Shown here in pieces: positions 1 through 5,924 of a DNA stretch of 15,698 bases. Every line of letters starts with the position of its first letter. The stretch's first letter is position 1. Under the pieces are notes generated by a model. It ran no database searches. It was not told where the DNA came from and saw only the letters and a program-made list of their open reading frames with translations. A program made the translations under genes and the position numbers. The stretch is from DSAR01 sp034437315 (GTDB taxonomy: Bacteria; Chloroflexota; Anaerolineae; B4-G1). The stretch is taken from assembly GCA_034437315.1 (NCBI GenBank), contig DAOTUC010000383.1, positions 1 to 15,698 on the forward strand. Reading direction: 5' to 3'.

Positions 1-417
1 CGTCGAGGCGGGCGCGGCGGCCCACCTGGCGGGTGAAGCTGATGTGATCGAGCACGCCCTCGAGAGCGCGGTTATCCTCCTCCAGCGCGCCCAGGGCCTT
101 GTTAAGCTGGTCGCCGACCTCCTGGTGGACCTCGTCGCGCAGGTAGGCCCAGCGGGCCTCGGGCGGCACGTAGAAGGCGTCGGCGTAGTACTCCTTGCCT
201 CGGCGCGCTTGCGGGCCTGGGCCTCGGTACGACCGTGCACCGTCATCTGCTCTTGCATGATCGATTCGTAGCGGGTCTGGAAGACGTCGGAGGCGCGCTT
301 GAGGAAGAGCATGCCGAAGATGTACTGCTGGTATTCGGAAGCGTCCATCTTGCCGCGCAGGATGTCGGCCGCGGCGAAGAGGTGGCGTTCGAGTTGGGCT
401 AGGGTTAGTTTGGGCAT
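1..417 (-). CDS. hsdM: Type I restriction-modification methyltransferase subunit HsdM, N-terminal part, frameshifted and cut by window edge
   Basis: The minus-strand translation from ATG 417-415 begins MPKLTLAQLERHLFAAADIL and continues with DASEYQQYIFGMLFLKR, the typical HsdM N-terminal helical domain that precedes the N6-adenine methyltransferase domain. HsdM methylates the recognition sequence together with HsdS and is needed for restriction with HsdR. After ...TEAQARKRAE the frame breaks near 196-200. The family-like text resumes one frame over (KEYYADAFYVPPEARWAYL, then DEVHQEVGDQLNKALGALEE) and continues to the window edge. A single missing base fits, either a real mutation or an assembly error. 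An AGGAG Shine-Dalgarno lies about 13 bases before the ATG. The catalytic NPPY region would lie beyond the window, so family membership rests on the N-terminal domain alone. No hsdS or hsdR is visible here. Confidence 0.82.
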   Translation of the reverse strand, partial: MPKLTLAQLERHLFAAADILRGKMDASEYQQYIFGMLFLKRASDVFQTRYESIMQEQMTVHGRTEAQARKRAEARSTTPTPSTCRPRPAGPTCATRSTRRSATSLTRPWARWRRITALSRACSITSASPARWAAAPAST

Positions 418-473
418 CGTGGGGTATTCTTTCTCCTGAGCGAATGGCTTGGGTGGACAATTGTGCTGACCCA

Positions 474-503
474 AGTATAGTCCAAGCTGGGGAATGGGGC
501 AAA
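474..503 (-). promoter_or_regulatory. Weak candidate sigma70 promoter for hsdM
   Basis: On the minus strand TTTGCC (503-498) and TATACT (479-474) are separated by 18 bases, about 57 bases before the hsdM ATG. The -10 box is good and the -35 box is poor. A dispersed repeat ends 14 bases upstream of the -35 box, the same distance as at the other copy near 11589, which adds some weight. Confidence 0.35.
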
Positions 504-517
504 CGGACGGGCTGGGC

Positions 518-642
518 GGGAAAACGTAGCGGTTCTGGGGCCTTCTAAAGCCCTTGGGAGCCGCTCTGAAGCATTGGGAAAGTCACAGGCTACATCGTCT
601 GACTGCGCAGGTCGGCTTTCCATAGCCAATGGCTTTTGACTT
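518..642 (-). repeat. Dispersed repeat, copy 1 (inverted relative to copy at 11481-11589)
   Basis: Read on the minus strand from 642 this stretch starts AAGTCAAAAGCC and ends CGTAGCGGTT's complement followed by CGTTTTCCC. It matches 11481-11589 with blocks of identity at both ends, including TATGGAAAGCCGACCT and GGCTTTAGAAGGCCCC, and a diverged middle about 16 bases longer here. There are no terminal inverted repeats and no convincing coding potential. It sits just upstream of the hsdM promoter candidate. The rest of 418-928 holds the phosphatase fragment at 660-807 and nothing else I can identify. Confidence 0.75.
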
Positions 643-659
643 GCTACGAAAACCCCTGG

Positions 660-807
660 GCCGGGTCGTTCAGAGGGTGTTAGGGCAGCATCTCATCCGC
701 TTCGGTGGGTCGAGGAGCAGCGTGACGCCGACGCCCAAGATGCACGAGCCCGGGTGGAGGCCAGCCATCAGAAGATGGTCGGGCATGACCCAGTAGGCGT
801 CAGGCAT
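660..807 (-). pseudogene. Remnant of a dual-specificity/tyrosine phosphatase-like gene
   Basis: On the minus strand, ATG 807-805 opens MPDAYWVMPDHLLMAGLHPG, which resembles the opening 'SYWVxPGrlLAGgyPG' of bacterial DSP-type protein phosphatases. About 15 residues on, GVTLLLD matches the usual 'GVTxFLDLTE' step, but the following TEADEMLP is in a neighbouring frame and runs straight into a stop. The catalytic HCxxGxxR region is absent. This reads as the first 45-50 codons of a decayed gene carrying a frameshift and a stop. The resemblance is short and judged by eye, so a chance match is possible. Nothing recognisable lies between 808 and 928. Confidence 0.4.
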
Positions 808-928
808 GGGGAGGGCGAATGATGCGCTCACAGGAGCGGCATTTCTCAGGCGCAGTTGGTTAAATATTGAAACAGCAAAAAGCTATCCACGATGAGGGAA
901 GAGTGCCGGGAGTGACAATGAACTCATT

Positions 929-1627
929 TTACGTCGGTATTCTCTTGAGTTGACGCATAGAATCTTCATCTTCCTGGCAGTACTCGTCGAAGTGCGCGCA
1001 AAGCGGGTATTCATTCCAACAGAATCCTTGTTTCTCAAGGTAGCTCTTGAAATCTTGAATGGAGGACCAAACTTGACTTTCACCCAACCATGGCTGATCC
1101 GCATCGTCTTCTGTGGCAGCGGGCACAATCGCTGTGGGCAGTGTCCAGCCTTCAACGCTGCCTCCCGGTTCAAAGGTCACGTAAAGATGTTCTTTTGTGA
1201 CGAGATTGATCCAGTGTTCATCAAAGACTTTGACCTTGTACTGTCCTCCCAGGTAATAGATGGGCCTATATGTCGCCTGTGTCTTGATCCTATATCTCCG
1301 TTCAACGAAACGTATCTTGGCTTCCATAACCTCAGTAGCTGATGGAGGTAGATCATAAAAGACAGCCTTCAATGCTTCCCGTAAGGTTTTGTCTTTATCT
1401 TCATCACCTGAAAACCAAAGATAAGCCATAGGAATATTTAATGCATTACAAATAAGCTCAAGAGAGTTTGCTGTTGGTGAAGCCTCGTTTTGTTCAATAC
1501 GGGCAATAGTACTGTGATCTATACCCGCTAGTCGCCCCAGTTTTCGTATTGAAAGGCCAGCTTTTTCTCTAAGTTGCCGGATTCTCTTTCCCAGATCAAA
1601 TTGATCATCACTCTTAGATGTGTCCAT
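929..1627 (-). CDS. XRE-family transcriptional regulator with novel C-terminal domain (paralog 1)
   Basis: Product of 232 residues. Residues about 12-66 form a Cro/CI-type helix-turn-helix (GKRIRQLREKAGLSIRKL, then GIDHSTIARIEQNEASPTAN), as in DNA-binding repressors. Residues about 110-225 form a separate domain I do not recognise, with YRPIYYLGGQYKVKV, TFEPGGSVEGWTLPTAIVP and an acidic, Cys-containing tail. The start at 1627 is chosen because GGGAGGGCT lies directly before it and the length then matches the paralog. The open frame extends 48 codons further upstream to 1771, but without a ribosome site or HTH-like sequence. The 3' half of the gene is a near copy of the 3' half of the gene at 1856-2530, while the HTH halves differ. 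It probably controls its own locus or the recombinase; no target is proven. The AT-rich 1628-1855 holds a possible -10 (TATAAT, 1741-1736, minus strand) but no good -35. Confidence 0.85.
   Translation of the reverse strand: MDTSKSDDQFDLGKRIRQLREKAGLSIRKLGRLAGIDHSTIARIEQNEASPTANSLELICNALNIPMAYLWFSGDEDKDKTLREALKAVFYDLPPSATEVMEAKIRFVERRYRIKTQATYRPIYYLGGQYKVKVFDEHWINLVTKEHLYVTFEPGGSVEGWTLPTAIVPAATEDDADQPWLGESQVWSSIQDFKSYLEKQGFCWNEYPLCAHFDEYCQEDEDSMRQLKRIPT
957..1295. repeat. Direct duplicated segment, copy 1 (3' half of XRE paralog 1)
   Basis: This 339-bp stretch aligns without gaps to 1863-2201 (offset 906) with about 11 differences by eye, so roughly 97% identity. Six of the differences cluster in one 12-base patch near 1199-1210. 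Identity falls sharply beyond 1295 towards the HTH-coding part. This indicates recent duplication or gene conversion limited to the C-terminal domain. Confidence 0.9.
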
Positions 1628-1855
1628 AGCCCTCCCAGCACAATGCTTTTGAACTAAATTGGCAGCTTCGCCAACTGTTGACAAGTTTCCAAAGCCATGT
1701 ATAATAACGTTGTTTATATTCAACATTACGGAGATATTATACAACAAAACTAATTGGTCTTTAGTTTTCACTCACTCCAATTTGATTTTGGAGCAGTTTC
1801 AGTTACCAGAAACAAGATTAATCACTGTTGTGTAAAAAAGTAGAAAGCCGCAATG

Positions 1856-2530
1856 TCACTGTATAGAATCTTCATCTTCCTGGCAGTACTCGTCGAAGTG
1901 CGCGCAAAGCGGGTATTCATTCCAACAGAATCCTTGTCTCTCAAGGTAGCTCTTGAAATCTTGAATGGAGGACCAAACTTGACTTTCACCCAACCATGGC
2001 TGATCCGCTTCGTCTTCTGTGGCAGCGGGCACAATCGCTGTGGGCAATGTCCAGCCTTCAACGCTGCCTCCCGGTTCAAAAGTCACGTAAAGATGTTCTT
2101 TTGTGGTCGGGTTAATCCAGTGTTCATCAAAGACTTTGACCTTGTACTGTCCTCCCAGGTAATAGATGGGCCTATATGTCGCTTGTGTCTTGATCCTATA
2201 TTTTCGCTCAGTGAAAAGCACTCTGGCTTCCATAACCTCTATAGCTGAGGGTGGTAGATCGTAGAAGATGGCAGTCAACGTTTTACGGAGGGTCGTTATC
2301 TTTTCTTTTTCTCCTACTAACCATAAGTAGGCTGTCGGGACATTTAGCGCTTTGCAGATGCGCTCCAAAGAATCTGTTCTTGGCGAAACTTCGCCTTGCT
2401 CAATACGCATAATCGTTGAGTGCGCCATGCCCGTGAGCTCTGCTAAATCTCTTAAAGAGAGACCTGCCTGCTCGCGAACTTGTCGAATTCCTGTTCCTAA
2501 ATCGAACATGTTTTCACGAGAAGCATTCAT
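1856..2530 (-). CDS. XRE-family transcriptional regulator with novel C-terminal domain (paralog 2)
   Basis: Product of 224 residues. Residues about 11-65 are a Cro/CI-type HTH (LGTGIRQVREQAGLSLRDLA, then GMAHSTIMRIEQGEVSPRTD). The C-terminal domain from about residue 108 is almost the same as in the neighbouring paralog (YRPIYYLGGQYKVKV, DEHWIN, TFEPGGSVEGWTLP) and has no family I can name. GGAGGA sits seven bases before ATG 2530 and fixes the start. It ends at 1856, 229 bp before the next regulator, on the same strand. It is divergent from the tyrosine recombinase gene; the 127-bp intergenic gap contains the recombinase promoter, so repression of the integrase is a natural guess. The two HTH regions differ enough, including in the recognition helix, to suggest different operators. 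Confidence 0.87.
   Translation of the reverse strand: MNASRENMFDLGTGIRQVREQAGLSLRDLAELTGMAHSTIMRIEQGEVSPRTDSLERICKALNVPTAYLWLVGEKEKITTLRKTLTAIFYDLPPSAIEVMEARVLFTERKYRIKTQATYRPIYYLGGQYKVKVFDEHWINPTTKEHLYVTFEPGGSVEGWTLPTAIVPAATEDEADQPWLGESQVWSSIQDFKSYLERQGFCWNEYPLCAHFDEYCQEDEDSIQ
1863..2201. repeat. Direct duplicated segment, copy 2 (3' half of XRE paralog 2)
   Basis: Gap-free match to 957-1295 at about 97% identity, in the same orientation. Recombination between the copies would delete about 900 bp and leave a single regulator with the HTH of paralog 2 or a hybrid gene. Confidence 0.9.
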
Positions 2531-2572
2531 AATAATTCCTCCAAACTCTTTTGTCTCGGATTCGCCAAGTGG

Positions 2573-2601
2573 TTGACATATTTATTCTTATATGGTACAA
2601 T
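2573..2601 (+). promoter_or_regulatory. Near-consensus sigma70 promoter of the recombinase gene
   Basis: TTGACA (2573-2578) and TACAAT (2596-2601) are separated by exactly 17 bases, 57 bases before the recombinase ATG. The spacer contains the inverted repeat CATAT(N8)ATATG (2577-2594). A repressor bound there would cover the promoter, so it is a candidate operator for the divergent XRE regulator. Confidence 0.8.
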
Positions 2602-2657
2602 ATGTATGCAGATATGGAACGCTTTGTTAGCAAATAAAATATTTCATAAGGAGTTAT

Positions 2658-3920
2658 ATGAATCTAAAACAAACTTTTGAGCAGTATTTGGATGAGGCAT
2701 TCGCTATTCATGACCTCGCAGAGAATAGCATTCGAAGCTACCGGAATAGGTTTCAGACGTTCCTTGACTTTCTTGATGATCCTGATATCGATGTACAGTC
2801 AGCCCTTAAATATGAGTCGATCATATCGTACTTCACTTGGCTTAGGAGTCAAAATTACCAGCCGACGACTTTATATTCTAAACGGCAGATCTTGGCAGCG
2901 TTCTGCAACTGGGCGTATGAACGAGGCTTAATATCGGAAAAAATGGACTTCCGATTGAAGCACCCGCCCAAACCTCGCCGGGTTTATCTGACTCCTGAGG
3001 AGGCGAATCGAATGGAAAAGGCAGCTTTTGGAGGAGCCAGTCGACTGGCCGTTTTGCATCTACGCGACCGGGCGGCATTCACCCTGTTACACGAAACCGA
3101 AATCCCGCTATCTGAATTAAGCGAACTTTCCATTGATGATTACGATGCCAGTGCTGGTACCCTACAAATTGGTCCAACCGTTGTGTTACTTAGTAACGAA
3201 TTATGCACTTACCTGAACGATTTATTTGCACGCACAGAGGATTTTGGGACAATGGAACTTTTTACCTCACGTAACGGTCGTCCATGGCATCCTCAGGCGA
3301 TACGCCAGGCGATTCGACGACATCGCAAGTCTGCGAGCCTGCCTACCCTTGAAAAAGGGCAACGGTTGCATCCTAAACGATGGTCTGCTGAACAACGAAC
3401 GGTTTTTGTTGAGACTGCCGTCGTCCCCTACAACAATTCGATCGAGCAATCAAAACTCATCATCGGACTTGGTCTGCATTGCGGCTTGCGTCGCGCGGAA
3501 ATGGTCAGTATCAAGACTGGCGATGTAGATCTTCATAATCGTCAACTATACGTCATTGGCAAGGGCTGCAAAGAAAGGATTGTTGCCCTGAATACGCACA
3601 TAAGTTCACTTTTACAACCCATTGTTCATAATAGAACGTCCGATCAGCCGCTGCTTATAAACCGAAATGGTTTGGCTTTGCGAGTCAAACGTATCAATTC
3701 TATTGTCAGCGTCTTAGCGGAACGGGCTGGCATTACGTATAAACGAGTCACGCCGCATGTGTTGCGGCACACGTTTGCAACGCGATTGAGTGAATATGGC
3801 GTAAGCATCACGGTCGTCCAGACCCTCCTGGGACATTCTAGACTTGAGGAAACCGGGCGTTACATCCATCCATCGGCGGATTATATAGTTGAGGCTGTTG
3901 AGCAATTGGTACAAGGATAA
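2658..3920 (+). CDS. Tyrosine recombinase/integrase (XerC/D-like) with extra degenerate catalytic half-domain
   Basis: Site-specific DNA strand exchange enzyme of 420 residues, about 120 longer than XerC/XerD. Residues 1-95 are the SAM-like core-binding domain (NSIRSYRNRFQTFLDFL). The C-terminal catalytic domain has the full set: Arg278 in GLHCGLRRAE, Lys302 in GKGCKER, His367 and Arg370 in HVLRHTFATRL, His393 in LLGHS and nucleophile Tyr402 in GRYIHP. Between them, residues about 105-225 look like the first half of a second catalytic domain (LTPEEANRMEKAA, LRDRAAFTLLHETEIPLSEL, FTSRNGRPWHPQAIRQAIRR). In this half the Arg position is Pro150 and there is no HxxR box. AAGGAG (2648-2653) precedes the ATG, and promoter 2573-2601 drives it. 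It ends 76 bp from the 3' end of rnpB, and its base composition is more AT-rich than the downstream genes. It is probably the integrase of a mobile element. Confidence 0.93.
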   Translation: MNLKQTFEQYLDEAFAIHDLAENSIRSYRNRFQTFLDFLDDPDIDVQSALKYESIISYFTWLRSQNYQPTTLYSKRQILAAFCNWAYERGLISEKMDFRLKHPPKPRRVYLTPEEANRMEKAAFGGASRLAVLHLRDRAAFTLLHETEIPLSELSELSIDDYDASAGTLQIGPTVVLLSNELCTYLNDLFARTEDFGTMELFTSRNGRPWHPQAIRQAIRRHRKSASLPTLEKGQRLHPKRWSAEQRTVFVETAVVPYNNSIEQSKLIIGLGLHCGLRRAEMVSIKTGDVDLHNRQLYVIGKGCKERIVALNTHISSLLQPIVHNRTSDQPLLINRNGLALRVKRINSIVSVLAERAGITYKRVTPHVLRHTFATRLSEYGVSITVVQTLLGHSRLEETGRYIHPSADYIVEAVEQLVQG

Positions 3921-3996
3921 TAATGTTCGCTTGTCAGATTTTAAGGTCCTTTGGATACCGGTGGTGGCTTATCTGCCTCACCGTATACTATCTTCC

Positions 3997-4440
3997 GGCG
4001 TCCAAGTTGGCCGATAAGCCGGATTCTGTCTCCCCGACCCGAAGGTTAGGCCCAACCTTCGGGTCGGGGCGGCGATCATCTATCTGGGACGACGGTTGCC
4101 CGTCGCCTCACGCGGCCTACCCGGAGCTTGAATGGGACGGGCCGCCCCACGTAGGGGACAACCACAAGGGTCGCCCCTACTCGCTCCTGCTTGGCCTTGC
4201 TCCCGGTGGGGGTTGCCTGGCCGCCCGTGTCGCCACGGACGCCGGTGGTCTCTTACACCACCTTTTCACCATCACCGGGGCAGCCACACGTGCGCTGCCC
4301 CGGCTGTCTACTTTTCTGTGGTCCTTTTCCGTCGGGTAACGCGCTTGCGCCCCCGCCTGGACGTTATCCAGCACCGCGCCCTATGGAGTCCGGACTTTCC
4401 TCGGTCTGCTGACCGCGACCGCCTGGCCGACTTGGACGCC
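3997..4440 (-). ncRNA. rnpB: RNase P RNA (bacterial type A)
   Basis: Catalytic RNA that matures the 5' ends of tRNAs together with RnpA. On the minus strand the conserved GAGGAAAGTCCGGACTCC (4402-4385) lies near the 5' end. The matching 3' signature GACAGAATCCGGCTTATCGG lies near 4029-4010. The ends pair in a P1 helix of 16 positions with one mismatch (4440-4425 with 4012-3997), which I used to set both ends. The length of about 444 nt and the GC-rich arms (GGGGCAGC/GCTGCCCC, CCGACCCGAAGGTT/AACCTTCGGGTCGG) fit the A-type fold. A promoter places the transcript start at about 4440. There is no T-tract directly after 3997. Plus-strand open frames across this region are shadows. Confidence 0.96.
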
Positions 4441-4446
4441 AAATTG

Positions 4447-4475
4447 ATGATAACACAGAGCTGGCGTAGCGTCAA
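4447..4475 (-). promoter_or_regulatory. rnpB promoter
   Basis: On the minus strand TTGACG (4475-4470) and TATCAT (4452-4447) are separated by 17 bases. The expected start, about seven bases on, falls on the first G of the RNase P P1 helix at 4440. The independent agreement with the RNA end makes this convincing. Confidence 0.85.
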
Positions 4476-4506
4476 GGGACTGGCGCAGCGCAGCGGAAAA
4501 CTGTAC

Positions 4507-4535
4507 TTTACAAATTAAGCAAGTTATTGTAAAAT
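4507..4535 (+). promoter_or_regulatory. rpsT promoter
   Basis: TTTACA (4507-4512) and TAAAAT (4530-4535) are 17 bases apart, with the start expected near 4542 and a short leader to the TTG at 4586. It is back to back with the rnpB promoter; the two -35 boxes are 31 bases apart. Confidence 0.8.
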
Positions 4536-4585
4536 TGCCCCAACGTCGAAAAATGATGAAAATTATCTAGTTGGAGGGAATAGTT

Positions 4586-4858
4586 TTGGCTAATAAAAGA
4601 TCCGCACTTAAACGCCTCCGCAGTATGGGGCGTCGGCAAGCGCGTAATAAGATGTATACCAGCCGAGCGCGTACGGCTGTCAAGAAGGCGCGCCAATTGA
4701 TAGACGCGGGCCAGATCGAAGAAGCGCAAGAGGCCGTCCGCCTGGCCGTTGTCGCGTTGGATAAAGCGGCCCAGAAAGGCATTATCCACAAGAATAACGC
4801 TGCCCGGCGGAAGTCTCGCCTGATGCAGCAGTTAGCCCAGGCTGAAAGCGCGACCTAA
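4586..4858 (+). CDS. rpsT: 30S ribosomal protein bS20
   Basis: Small basic protein of 90 residues that binds 16S rRNA early in 30S assembly. The translation opens (M)ANKRSALKRLRSM, matching the family start 'MANIKSAIKR'. It continues with helices rich in Lys/Arg (NKMYTSRARTAVKKARQLI), the conserved KAAQKGIIHKNNAARRKSRL and a short acidic end. The start codon is TTG at 4586: GGAGGG (4573-4578) lies seven bases upstream and the second codon is the expected Ala. The frame is open to another TTG at 4571, but that would overlap the ribosome site. It has its own promoter and a hairpin after the stop, so it is monocistronic and divergent from rnpB. Confidence 0.95.
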   Translation: MANKRSALKRLRSMGRRQARNKMYTSRARTAVKKARQLIDAGQIEEAQEAVRLAVVALDKAAQKGIIHKNNAARRKSRLMQQLAQAESAT

Positions 4859-4896
4859 GTTACGCCACCGGTGGAGAAATTCTGATTGGTTAAAGG

Positions 4897-4932
4897 GCGC
4901 CGTTGTGCATCATAACGGCGCTCTGTGCATTT
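4897..4932 (+). terminator. Probable rpsT terminator hairpin
   Basis: The perfect 8-bp stem GCGCCGTT/AACGGCGC (4897-4904 and 4914-4921) has a 9-base loop, 38 bases after the rpsT stop. The T-rich tail (TCTGTGCATTTT) is weak, so termination may be partial. Confidence 0.55.
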
Positions 4933-4976
4933 TCCACCCGGGCTTTTGCATCATCATCGTACGTAAACGGGGACCC

Positions 4977-4994
4977 GATGGCTCGCAAGCCATC
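4977..4994 (+). other. Small perfect hairpin upstream of the gcvH-like gene
   Basis: GATGGCT CGCA AGCCATC forms a 7-bp stem with a tetraloop, followed by TTGTAA and then, 50 bases on, the gcvH-like start. It could be a leader structure or a weak terminator. No clear sigma70 promoter for the eight-gene cluster was found between 4922 and 5043. Confidence 0.35.
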
Positions 4995-5043
4995 TTGTAA
5001 GTCCGGAAAAGTCGCAGGATAATCAAGAAAGGGAGGCAATATT

Positions 5044-5472
5044 ATGCAGATCAGTGGTTATGAATTTACTGATGGGTTGTATTATGACAAGCTCCATGGT
5101 TGGGCCAAGGTAGATGGAGACGTTATCGTACAAGGCATGACCGATTTTGGCCAGGCAATTGCGCAGGAAATTGTCTTCGTCGAGGCGCCACGGGCAGGGC
5201 GAGAGGTCGAACAGGACCAGACGTTTATGTCGATGGAATCGGGTAAATGGGTCGGCCGCATCGCAGCGCTCGCCAGCGGCGAGATCACTGAGTTCAACGA
5301 AGAACTGGAGTGGGAGCCCGATTTGATCAACCGCTCCCCTTATGACGAAGGCTGGCTGGTCAGGATTAAGATGACCGATCCGGCTGAGTTAGACAATCTG
5401 ATGGAGGCTGATTCGGATGAATTGAAAGCCTTCATCGAAGAAGAAGCCGAGAAGTACAAGGATATCCTTTAA
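5044..5472 (+). CDS. GcvH-like lipoyl carrier protein
   Basis: Product of 142 residues with the GcvH/lipoyl-domain fold signature. It has YEFTDGLYYDKLHGWAKVDG at the front, a hairpin carrying MESGKWVGRIA with Lys68 at the lipoylation position (GcvH has 'ESVKA'), and SGEITEFNEEL and INRSPYDEGWLVRIKM as in true H proteins. GcvH shuttles an aminomethyl group on lipoamide in glycine cleavage, but no gcvT, gcvP or lpd is present here. The gene heads a cluster containing an Hdr-like Fe-S protein. A non-glycine role as a lipoyl dithiol carrier, comparable to LbpA of the sulfur-oxidising sHdr systems, is an inference. The acidic C-terminal extension of about 20 residues (EEEAEKYKDIL) is somewhat longer than usual. 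AAGGGAGG lies seven bases before the ATG. Glycine-cleavage H protein encoded apart from its partners remains the alternative. Confidence 0.85.
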   Translation: MQISGYEFTDGLYYDKLHGWAKVDGDVIVQGMTDFGQAIAQEIVFVEAPRAGREVEQDQTFMSMESGKWVGRIAALASGEITEFNEELEWEPDLINRSPYDEGWLVRIKMTDPAELDNLMEADSDELKAFIEEEAEKYKDIL

Positions 5473-5557
5473 GTTCAAAGTGTGCGTTTCCGGTGGTGTT
5501 GGGTTTTACGTTTAATGACCTTCGGGTTCCGCGTTGATAAAAAAGTAGTGTGAGGTT

Positions 5558-5911
5558 ATGAAACTTAACGAGATCATCTCCGTCTTGGAAGGGGCGTTAG
5601 TCTCGCAGAAAGTCGATTTAGACCTGGAGATACGACAGGTATGCGCGGCAGACTTGATGAGTGATGTCTTGGCTTTCGCTGACCCCGAATCAATCCTCGT
5701 GACCGGTTTGTGTAATCCCCAGGTCGTTTGCACAGCGGATATGGCCGACATCGTAGGTATCGTTTTTGTGCGAGGTAAGATCCCGCCACCGGAAACTATC
5801 GCTTTGGCAGAAGAAGAACGTATTCCCCTCATCACCACGCCTCATCCGATGTTCGAGGCATGTGGACGTCTCTATCAGGCGGGCCTGAAATCTATCGACA
5901 TTGAGCGCTGA
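5558..5911 (+). CDS. DRTGG-domain protein (first paralog)
   Basis: Product of 117 residues forming a single DRTGG domain, a small fold also found in phosphotransacetylases and beside CBS domains. It begins MKLNEIISVLEGALVS and carries DLMSDVLAFADPESILVTGL, then a beta strand/helix pair IVGIVFVRGKIPPPETIALA and IPLITTPHPMFEACGRLYQAG, the usual ending. Its Gly-Tyr-Ala-Ser-Asp equivalent reads VCAADLMSD, so it has diverged from the second paralog at 6885. It is 14 bp upstream of, and likely co-translated with, the CBS-HATPase gene. Biochemical function is unknown; the family often sits in hydrogenase-linked operons with PHP and HATPase proteins. The ribosome site is weak (GAGG close to the ATG). 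Confidence 0.85.
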   Translation: MKLNEIISVLEGALVSQKVDLDLEIRQVCAADLMSDVLAFADPESILVTGLCNPQVVCTADMADIVGIVFVRGKIPPPETIALAEEERIPLITTPHPMFEACGRLYQAGLKSIDIER

Positions 5912-5924
5912 GAGACGAAGATAA

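Noticed and set aside
405..629. Minus-strand frame whose product shares ALEGPRTATFS with frames near 11343-11612
   Set aside because: The shared peptide comes from the dispersed repeat; the rest does not match, and the frame overlaps the hsdM start.
1571..1592. AAGTTGCCGGATTCT inside the XRE gene resembles the 3' end of rnpB and could be an attachment-site copy
   Set aside because: The match is short and gapped, and it lies in coding sequence for the conserved KRIRQL helix, so coincidence is more likely.
950..2248. Two plus-strand open frames of about 130 codons (950-1342 and 1853-2248) with near-identical products
   Set aside because: They are antisense shadows of the duplicated C-terminal halves of the XRE genes; the similarity follows from the DNA duplication and there is no ribosome site or family pattern.
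3923..4518. Overlapping plus-strand frames of 128-138 codons
   Set aside because: They cover the RNase P RNA gene on the other strand; the composition is that of structured RNA and no protein family is recognisable.
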